Source: Variovorax sp. UMC13
GTDB taxonomy: Bacteria; Pseudomonadota; Gammaproteobacteria; Burkholderiales; Burkholderiaceae_C
Reading direction: 5' to 3'
NCBI RefSeq assembly: GCF_014170375.1
Contig: NZ_LZZW01000018.1
Location: 248,001 to 312,000, forward strand
Length of the DNA: 64,000 nt
Below, one piece after another: positions 57,895 to 64,000 of the stretch; position 1 is the first letter of the stretch; every line of letters begins with the position of its first letter. The position numbers were made by a program, and so were the translations under genes. The notes beneath the pieces were generated by a model, which saw only the letters and a list, made by a program, of their open reading frames with translations, did not search any database and was not told the origin of the DNA.

Positions 57895-59183
57895 ACTTCG
57901 ATCTCCCGCCCGAACTGGTCGCCTACCTGGGCGAACTCGACGCCTTCATCGAACGCGAGATCGTGCCGCTGCAGGCGCAGGACGACAACGAGCGCTTCTT
58001 CGACCACCGGCGCGAATGGGCACGCACCGATTTCGACAACGGCGGCCTGCCGCGCCCCGAGTGGGAGGCGCTGCTGGGCGAGGCGCGCCGGCGCGCCGAC
58101 AAAGCCGGCCACCTGCGCTTCGCGCTGCCGAGCGAATTCGGCGGCCGCGACGGCGGCAACCTCTGGATGGCCGTGATCCGCGAGCACTTCGCGGCGCGCG
58201 GGCTGGGCCTGCACAACGATCTGCAGAACGAGCATTCGATCGTCGCCAACAACCCCTTCGTGCTCGCGATCCGCGATTTCGGCACGCCTGCGCAGCGCCA
58301 GGAATTCATCGCCGGCATGCTCGACGAGAGCGTGCACCTGGCCTTCGGCCTGACCGAGCCTCAGCACGGCTCGGACGCCACCCACATGGAGACCCGCGCC
58401 GTGCCCGAGGCGCGCGGCGGCCGCGCCGGCTGGCGCATCGACGGCGAGAAGATGTGGACCACCGGCATGCACGTGGCGACGCACTGCGTGGTGTTCGCGC
58501 GCACCAGCGGCGAGGACGGCGCCGCGCGCGGCATCAGCGCGCTGCTGGTGCCGGCGCAGGCCGAGGGCGTGAAGATCGAGGAGTACCTCTGGACCTTCAA
58601 CATGCCCACCGACCATCCGCGCGTGAGCTTCACGAACGTGTGGGTGCCCGAGGACGCGGTGCTGGGCCCGCTCGACGGCGGCCTTGCAGTGGCGCAGCAC
58701 TTCGTGCACGAGAACCGCATCCGCCAGGCCGCCTCGAGCCTGGGCGCTGCCGACTACTGCGTGCGCGAGAGCGTGAAGTACGCCCGCGAGCGCAAGCCCT
58801 TCGGCGAGGAACTGGCGCGCAACCAGGGCATCCAGTTCCCGCTGGTCGAACTGGCCACGCAGGTCGAGATGCTGCGTCTGCTGATCCGCAAGACCGCCTG
58901 GGAGATGGACCGCATGCCCAAGCCCGAGGTCGAGAAGCAGCTCTCGGACAAGGTCTCGATGTGCAACTTCTGGGCCAACCGGCTGTGCTGTGAGGCCGCC
59001 GACCGCGCGATGCAGGTGCACGGCGGCATCGGCTATTCGCGCCACAAACCCTTCGAGCACATCTATCGGCACCACCGGCGCTACCGGATCACCGAGGGTT
59101 CGGAGGAGATCCAGATGCGCAAGGTCGCGGGCTACCTGTTCGGCTACATGGGGCCGAAGAAAAACCAAGGAGACAAGGCATGA
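57891..59183 (+). CDS. Acyl-CoA dehydrogenase (LvaC-like), copy 3
   Basis: 430-residue acyl-CoA dehydrogenase. Blocks FGLTEPQHGSDATHMETRA near residue 155 and DGEKMWTTGMH, ending RITEGSEEIQMRK. Unlike copies 1 and 2 it carries the TEGSEEIQ C-terminal motif. Coupled by ATGA overlap to the LvaB-like gene and to the binding-protein gene behind it. In the Lva pathway the corresponding ACAD converts 4-phosphoacyl-CoA to 3-hydroxyacyl-CoA via an enoyl-CoA; that role is inferred from context. Confidence 0.9.
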   Translation: MNFDLPPELVAYLGELDAFIEREIVPLQAQDDNERFFDHRREWARTDFDNGGLPRPEWEALLGEARRRADKAGHLRFALPSEFGGRDGGNLWMAVIREHFAARGLGLHNDLQNEHSIVANNPFVLAIRDFGTPAQRQEFIAGMLDESVHLAFGLTEPQHGSDATHMETRAVPEARGGRAGWRIDGEKMWTTGMHVATHCVVFARTSGEDGAARGISALLVPAQAEGVKIEEYLWTFNMPTDHPRVSFTNVWVPEDAVLGPLDGGLAVAQHFVHENRIRQAASSLGAADYCVRESVKYARERKPFGEELARNQGIQFPLVELATQVEMLRLLIRKTAWEMDRMPKPEVEKQLSDKVSMCNFWANRLCCEAADRAMQVHGGIGYSRHKPFEHIYRHHRRYRITEGSEEIQMRKVAGYLFGYMGPKKNQGDKA

Positions 59184-60406
59184 ACTCACGCATTCCACCG
59201 ACGCGCCGGCGCACGCTCGCGGCCCTGGCTGCATTCACCCTGGCGGTGGCGCTGCCGGCCGCGGCGCAGAAGAAGTACGACCCCGGCGTGACCGACACCG
59301 AGATCAAGCTGGGCATGCCCATGCCGCTGTCGGGCCCGGTCTCGGGCTACTCGGTGGTGGGCAAGGTCGCGCAGGCCTATTTCAAGAAGCTCAGCGAGGC
59401 CGGCGGCATCGGCGGGCGCAAGGTCAGCCTGCTGATCTACGACGACCAGTACTCGCCGCCCAAGACGGTCGAGGTGGTGCGCCGCATGGTCGAGGAAGAC
59501 CAGGTGCTGGCCATCTTCGGCAACCTGGGCACCGCGCCCAACACCGCGATCCAGCGCTACATGAACACCAAGAAGGTGCCGCAGCTGTTCATCCAGAGCG
59601 GTGCGGCCCAGTTCGACGATGCGGCGAAGTCGCCCTGGACCGTGCCCTTCCTCGGCAGCTACCAGGGCGAGGGCAGGGCCTTCGCGCGCCACATCCTGGC
59701 CAACCGGCCCGACGCCAAGGTGGCGGTGCTGATGCAGAACGACGACCTGGGCCGCGAAGTGCTCAAGGGCCTGCAGCAGGGCCTGGCCGGGCAGGCCAAG
59801 GCGAAGGTCGTGGCGCAGGCCACCTTCGAGGTCACCGACCCGACGGTCGATTCGCAAGTGGTGCAGCTCAAGAATTCGGGTGCCGATGTGCTGGTGATGG
59901 CGGCCACGGCGCGCACCGCCGCGCAGGCGATCCGCAAGACCGCCGACCTGGGCTGGCAGCCCGACCGCTACCTCAACTTCGCGGCGGCCTCGGTCAAGAT
60001 GGCCTTCGAGCCCGCGGGCGCGGAGAAGTCGAAGGGCGTGATCTCGCTGGCCGTCTACAAGGAACCGATGAGCCAGCGCTGGGGCCGCGACCCCGAGGTG
60101 CTGGCCTACCTGGACCTGCTCAAGACCCATGCGCCCGAGGTCGATGCCAGCAACGGCAGCGGCGTCTCGGGCTACTTGGTGGCCGCGCTGATGGCGCATG
60201 TGCTGCAGGCCGCGGGCGACGACCTCTCGCGCGACAACGTGCGCCGCGTGGCCAGCAACCTCAAGGACGTGCGCCTGCCGATGCTGCTGCCCGGCGTGCT
60301 GATGGCCAACTCGGCCAGCGACCTGCACGCCTACGCCTCGATGCAGCCGGTGCGCTTCAACGGCGTCGAGCTCGATCCGCTCGGGCCGGTGCTGCAGATG
60401 AAGTGA
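59180..60406 (+). CDS. Branched-chain-type ABC substrate-binding protein, copy 2
   Basis: 408-residue periplasmic type I binding protein with a basic signal sequence (RRRTLAALAAFTLAVALPAAA). Mature start DTEIKLGMPMPLSGPVSGYS; DDQYSPPKTVEVVRRMVEED and SGAAQFDDAAKSPWT are family blocks. It overlaps the ACAD stop (ATGA) and closes the livG-to-SBP run. Similar in plan to the 42666-43868 protein. One transporter with two receptors would fit two related acid substrates. Confidence 0.92.
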   Translation: MNSRIPPTRRRTLAALAAFTLAVALPAAAQKKYDPGVTDTEIKLGMPMPLSGPVSGYSVVGKVAQAYFKKLSEAGGIGGRKVSLLIYDDQYSPPKTVEVVRRMVEEDQVLAIFGNLGTAPNTAIQRYMNTKKVPQLFIQSGAAQFDDAAKSPWTVPFLGSYQGEGRAFARHILANRPDAKVAVLMQNDDLGREVLKGLQQGLAGQAKAKVVAQATFEVTDPTVDSQVVQLKNSGADVLVMAATARTAAQAIRKTADLGWQPDRYLNFAAASVKMAFEPAGAEKSKGVISLAVYKEPMSQRWGRDPEVLAYLDLLKTHAPEVDASNGSGVSGYLVAALMAHVLQAAGDDLSRDNVRRVASNLKDVRLPMLLPGVLMANSASDLHAYASMQPVRFNGVELDPLGPVLQMK

Positions 60407-60573
60407 GGGCGTCCGGCGCCCCCTGTCCCGCATCGGTCTCTTGTCCAGTCAGTTCCACAGCAGAATCTGCAGGGATCGAATCATTCGGGCCGAGGCGCCG
60501 GTCGGCGACGTGATCAAGGTCCGATGAAGGCCGCCGGGCCGTCCCCGTGTTCCCAACCATCAGAGAGGCAGAC

Positions 60574-61386
60574 ATGAACGAAAACACAAGCGAGTCGTCC
60601 CTTTTGTACGAGCGCGACGGCGACGTCGCGATCCTGAGCCTGCATGTGCCGACGCGGCTCAACCCGCTGACGCTCGACATCCAGCGCGGCCTGCGCGACC
60701 GCCTGGCGCGGCTGTGCGACGAGGGCACGACGCGCGCACTGGTGATCACCGGCGCGGGCAAAGCCTTCTGCGTGGGCGCCGACCTGTCGAGCATGGGGCC
60801 GAACGAGGGTGGCGGCAGCCTGGGCCAGCGCACGGCCGACACCATGGCCGAGCTGTCGAACCGGCTGATCGCCGACATCCGCGCCTTGCCTTTCCCGGTG
60901 GTGAGCGCGGTCAACGGCCCGGCCGCGGGTGCGGGCGTGGGCCTGGCGCTGGCGGCCGACGTGGTGCTGGCGGCGCGCTCGGCCTATTTCTACCTGCCCT
61001 TCATGCCCCGGCTGGGCATCGTGCCCGACCTGGGCACCACCTGGTTCCTCGAGCGCTCGATCGGCCGTGCGCGCGCGGTCGCGCTGACCTTGCTGGGCGA
61101 CCGGCTGAGCGCCGAGCAGGCCGCGCAGTGGGGCCTGATCTGGTCCTGCGTCGACGACGCGGCGCTGCGCCAGGAGGCGCTGGCCACCGCGCAGCGGCTG
61201 GCGCGCCTGCCCGCGCATGCGGCGCGCGAGATCCGCAACGCCTACGAATCGGCGGGCAGCGTGCCGCTGGAGGCGCAGATGCACTACGAGGCCGAGCGCC
61301 AGCGCGAACTCATCGACCGACCCGAGTTCGCCGAGGGCGTGAAGGCCTTCGGCGAGAAGCGCGATCCGGTCTTCGGGCGCCACTGA
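60574..61386 (+). CDS. Enoyl-CoA hydratase/isomerase family protein, copy 2
   Basis: 270-residue crotonase. GKAFCVGADLSSMG near residue 65 and GPAAGAGVGLALAADVVLA near residue 115 form the oxyanion hole; the next block PRLGIVPDLGTTW carries Asp where hydratases have the second glutamate, as in PaaG-type isomerases. GAGAGG precedes ATG 60574; a 27-base in-frame extension is possible but lacks a ribosome site. Likely isomerises or hydrates an unsaturated acyl-CoA made by the ACADs. Confidence 0.9.
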   Translation: MNENTSESSLLYERDGDVAILSLHVPTRLNPLTLDIQRGLRDRLARLCDEGTTRALVITGAGKAFCVGADLSSMGPNEGGGSLGQRTADTMAELSNRLIADIRALPFPVVSAVNGPAAGAGVGLALAADVVLAARSAYFYLPFMPRLGIVPDLGTTWFLERSIGRARAVALTLLGDRLSAEQAAQWGLIWSCVDDAALRQEALATAQRLARLPAHAAREIRNAYESAGSVPLEAQMHYEAERQRELIDRPEFAEGVKAFGEKRDPVFGRH

Positions 61387-61389
61387 GCC

Positions 61390-62421
61390 ATGGCGAGCGA
61401 GAACCACACCGCGGCCACCGTGCCCGAATTCGACGCCGAACGCCTGGCCAGCCACCTGCGCGCCCAGATCCCGGGCCTGAGCGGCCCGATGCGCCTGGCA
61501 CGCATCGGCGGCGGCCAGTCGAACCCGACCTTCTTCGTCGACTTCGACAACCGCGCGCTGGTGCTGCGCAAGCAACCGCCGGGCGAGCTGCTGCCTTCGG
61601 CCCATGCGGTCGACCGCGAGTACCGCGTGCTGCGCGCGCTGGCCGGCACCGACGTGCCCGTGCCCCACGCGGTGCTGTACTGCGACGACCGCAGCGTGGT
61701 CGGCACGCCGTTCTACGTGATGGACAAGCTTGAAGGCCGCGTGTTCCCGCACTACACGCTGCCCGAGATTCCTGCGGCCGAGCGCCGTGCCTACTACTTC
61801 GCCATGGCCGAGACGCTGGCGCGCCTGCATGCGGTCGACTGGGCCGCCGCGGGCCTGGGCGACTACGGCCGGCCCGGCAACTTCTTCCAGCGCCAGGTCA
61901 CGCGCTGGACGCGGCAATGGGAAGCCTCGCGCACCCGCGAAGACGCGAACATCGACCGGCTCATCGCCTGGCTGCCGGCGAACATCCCGGCGGGCGACCA
62001 CACGACCATCGCGCACGGCGACTTCCGCTTCGGCAACCTGATGTTCCACCCCACCGAGGCGCGCGTGATCGCGGTGCTCGACTGGGAACTGTCGACGCTC
62101 GGCCATCCGCTGGCCGATGTGGCCTACAGCTGCATGGCCTGGCACACGGGGGCCGACGAGTTCGAGGGCATGCTGGGCGTCGACCTGGCGGCCGAGGGCA
62201 TCCCGACGCAGGCCGATTACGCCGCGCACTACCGCCAGACCGGCGGCCATGCGGAGCCGGTGACGAACTTCCACCTGGCCTTCTCGCTGTTCCGCTTCGC
62301 GGTCATTCTCGAAGGCATCGCGGCGCGCGCACGCAGCGGCAGCGCGGCCGCCAGCGACGCCGTGCAGGTGGGCGCGCAGGCCGCGGGCTTCGCGCGAAGG
62401 GCCGCGGCGCTGATCGACTGA
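61390..62421 (+). CDS. APH-fold phosphotransferase (ACAD11 kinase-domain-like), copy 3
   Basis: 343-residue kinase-fold protein. Catalytic loop HGDFRFGNLMF near residue 213 and LDWELSTLGHPLADVAYSC; the GHP in place of GDP and the WELST run match the animal ACAD11 kinase domain closely. Three bases separate it from the hydratase, so they are one operon. A third kinase suggests distinct chain-length or branching preferences. Confidence 0.9.
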   Translation: MASENHTAATVPEFDAERLASHLRAQIPGLSGPMRLARIGGGQSNPTFFVDFDNRALVLRKQPPGELLPSAHAVDREYRVLRALAGTDVPVPHAVLYCDDRSVVGTPFYVMDKLEGRVFPHYTLPEIPAAERRAYYFAMAETLARLHAVDWAAAGLGDYGRPGNFFQRQVTRWTRQWEASRTREDANIDRLIAWLPANIPAGDHTTIAHGDFRFGNLMFHPTEARVIAVLDWELSTLGHPLADVAYSCMAWHTGADEFEGMLGVDLAAEGIPTQADYAAHYRQTGGHAEPVTNFHLAFSLFRFAVILEGIAARARSGSAAASDAVQVGAQAAGFARRAAALID

Positions 62422-62460
62422 AGGGGCGTGCAGGGAGAGGTGGGAAAATCCCGCTTCTCC

Positions 62461-63306
62461 ATGACCGACGCTCTGCTCCTCGATTCCCCCTCGCCGCTGC
62501 TCGACCGCCTGCAGACCCTGGCCGACTGCCCGCGCGCCGAGGGCTATGCCTGCATCACGGCGCGGCGCGAGCATGGCGCGAGCTCGGTGACCATCGAGGG
62601 GCCGACGCTGGCCATCGTGCTGTCGGGTCAGAAGTGGCTGCGCGGCGCGGGCATCGACCTCACGATCGACCCCGGCCAGCTGTTCCTGGTCACGCGCAGC
62701 TGCCGCATCGACGTGATGAACCGGCCCGATGCGCACAACGGCCTCTACCTCACGCTGACCATCCCGCTGTGCGCCGAGGTGATCGATGCGGCGCGCCTGC
62801 TGTGGGCGGTGCCGGTGGTGCAGGGCGGCGACAGCATCGTCGCCATGCCTGCGGCCCGGCTCGAGGCCGACCTGATGGCCTGGAGCGGCGCGCTGCAGGC
62901 CGCGCGCTACGGCGAGGCGCGGCTGGCGCTCGCGGCCATGCTGGTGCGCCTGTGCGGCTGGGGCCACACCGCGATGCTGGTGCCGCCACCGCCCAGCCTG
63001 GCGGCGCAGGTGCAGGCCCTGGTGGCAGCGCAGCCCGAGCGCGACTGGCGCTCGGTGGACTTCGAGGCCGCGCTGGGCATGAGCGGCGCCACCCTGCGCC
63101 GGCGCCTGGCGGCCGAGCACACCTCGCTGAGCGACGCGATCACCGAAGCCCGCCTTGCGCACGCGATGACGCTGCTCTACACCACGCGCTGGCCGGTGAA
63201 GACCGTGGCCGGGCGCGTGGGCTACCGCTCGAGCGCGAGCTTCGTGCGGCGCTTCGTCGCGCGTTACGGGCTGCAGCCCGGCGACATCGGCAACGCCGAA
63301 GGCTGA
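62461..63306 (+). CDS. AraC-family regulator
   Basis: 281-residue regulator with an N-terminal AraC_N cupin-like sensor (GPTLAIVLSGQKWLRG near residue 42) and a C-terminal double helix-turn-helix (about residues 185-275; VKTVAGRVGYRSSASFVRRF). ATG 62461 has no strong ribosome site; GTG 62428 would add 11 residues. It lies 39 bases after the third kinase on the same strand and may control either this cluster or the downstream hydrolase gene. Confidence 0.88.
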   Translation: MTDALLLDSPSPLLDRLQTLADCPRAEGYACITARREHGASSVTIEGPTLAIVLSGQKWLRGAGIDLTIDPGQLFLVTRSCRIDVMNRPDAHNGLYLTLTIPLCAEVIDAARLLWAVPVVQGGDSIVAMPAARLEADLMAWSGALQAARYGEARLALAAMLVRLCGWGHTAMLVPPPPSLAAQVQALVAAQPERDWRSVDFEAALGMSGATLRRRLAAEHTSLSDAITEARLAHAMTLLYTTRWPVKTVAGRVGYRSSASFVRRFVARYGLQPGDIGNAEG

Positions 63307-63397
63307 GCACGGCGCGAGCGTTTCACGCACGAAGTTGAGCGCCTCGCGAGGCGCGCCGCACCGAGGATGAGGCTTCCTTGTCCCTGGACCTTTTTCA

Positions 63398-64000
63398 TGC
63401 CTCTTCATGCTTCTTCCCGCCTGCGCCTGCTCATCGCCGCCGCGGCAACGACCTTGGCGCTCGCCGCGCCGGCCCAGCCGAACGCGCAGGTGCCGGGCTA
63501 CTACCGCCAGGCCATCGGCGACTTGCGTGTGACCGCGCTGTTCGACGGCGTGGTGCCGCTGCCGCGCGCCCAGCTCACCGGCATCGCGCCCGCGCAGGTC
63601 GATGCGCTGCTGGCCGACCGCCATGTGCCCGAGGGCGAGAAGGGCCTGCAGACGGCGGTCAACGCCTACCTGGTGGAGCGCGGCGGCCTGCGGGTGCTGG
63701 TCGACGCGGGCACCGCGCAATGCTTCGGCGAAGGCCTGGGCCAGGTGCTGGCCAACCTGCGCGCGGCCGGCTTCCGGCCCGAGGACGTCGATGCGGTGCT
63801 GATGACCCATGCCCACCCCGACCACCTCTGCGGCGTGCTCGACGCGCAGGGCGCGGTGGCCTACCCGAATGCCACGCTGTGGCTCGCGCGTGAGGAGGCG
63901 GCCTATTGGGAAGACCCGGCCTCGGAGGCGTCCACCCCGGAATCACTGCGCTTCCTGTTCGGCATGGCGCGGCGCGCGATCGCACCCTATGCGGCGGCCG
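63398..64000 (+). CDS. Exported metallo-beta-lactamase-fold hydrolase (N-terminal part, cut by window edge)
   Basis: Partial gene: 201 codons visible. A signal peptide (RLRLLIAAAATTLALAAPAQP) is followed by an MBL-fold domain with the zinc motif THAHPDHLCG near residue 138 (HxHxDH). The start ATG 63398 puts the signal peptide at the N-terminus. The remainder lies outside the window. Relatives include quorum-quenching lactonases and other periplasmic hydrolases, so a lactonase role that feeds hydroxy acids into the neighbouring cluster is attractive but unproven. Confidence 0.85.

Noticed and set aside
60405..60422. GGGCG/CGCCC hairpin after the second binding-protein gene
   Set aside because: Stem of only five pairs and no T-tract.
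63339..63354. Perfect palindrome GCGCCTCGCGAGGCGC after the AraC gene
   Set aside because: Strong stem but no T-run on either side, so not called a terminator; could be chance in GC-rich DNA.
60514..63825. A 1103-codon reverse-strand frame
   Set aside because: Covers five well-supported forward genes and has only low-complexity shadow sequence.

Overview
The window is one continuous, GC-rich, densely coded chromosomal stretch. It looks like a betaproteobacterium of the Burkholderiales, most like Comamonadaceae/Variovorax. Grounds: a Burkholderia-type trimeric porin, a Bug-family periplasmic binding protein, many LysR/AraC/TetR/GntR regulators beside catabolic operons, and heavy use of ATGA-type gene overlaps. 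This assignment is inferred from gene content, without a database search. I found no rRNA, tRNA, CRISPR array, insertion sequence or prophage.

Layout. (1) 48-1175: porin. (2) 1343-15777: an oxygenase/transport island. It has two TauD-type 2-oxoglutarate dioxygenases, two closely similar peptide-type binding proteins, a DppB/DppC-like permease pair with a fused two-domain ATPase, a Rieske oxygenase, a separate flavin/2Fe-2S reductase, an acetamidase/formamidase, a dinucleotide-binding protein and an AraC regulator. Its substrate is unknown. (3) 15867-21249: a cytochrome c oxidase locus (CtaG-like, small membrane protein, fused subunit I-III, subunit II) with DUF2231 and CopD-like membrane proteins. 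(4) 21788-26364: a membrane PQQ sugar dehydrogenase, a small charged protein, a membrane-anchored unknown and a PrsW-like protease. (5) 26387-33842: a phosphonate operon (LysR; phnD-phnC-phnE-phnA-Fe-ADH-phnY), without an aminotransferase. (6) 33903-36622: Bug protein, GntR regulator and DapA-family aldolase. (7) 36797-38679: GAF protein, CheB-like protein with an altered active site, and a DUF2383 protein.

(8) 38908-62421: a large acyl-CoA cluster. It holds FadB, three SDRs, two separate enoyl-CoA hydratases, three acyl-CoA dehydrogenases, three APH-fold kinases, a small LvaB-like protein, an acyl-CoA synthetase, a thiolase, LivGFHM and two branched-chain-type binding proteins, with TetR and AraC regulators at its edges. 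The kinase + small protein + ACAD sets resemble the levulinate (Lva) pathway and the animal ACAD10/ACAD11 fusions. The best reading is a transporter-fed pathway for 4-hydroxy (or lactone/4-oxo) acids: import, CoA ligation, phosphorylation of the gamma-hydroxyl, phosphate removal and rearrangement, then beta-oxidation. This is the most interesting system in the window. (9) 63398-end: start of an exported metallo-beta-lactamase-fold hydrolase cut by the window edge.
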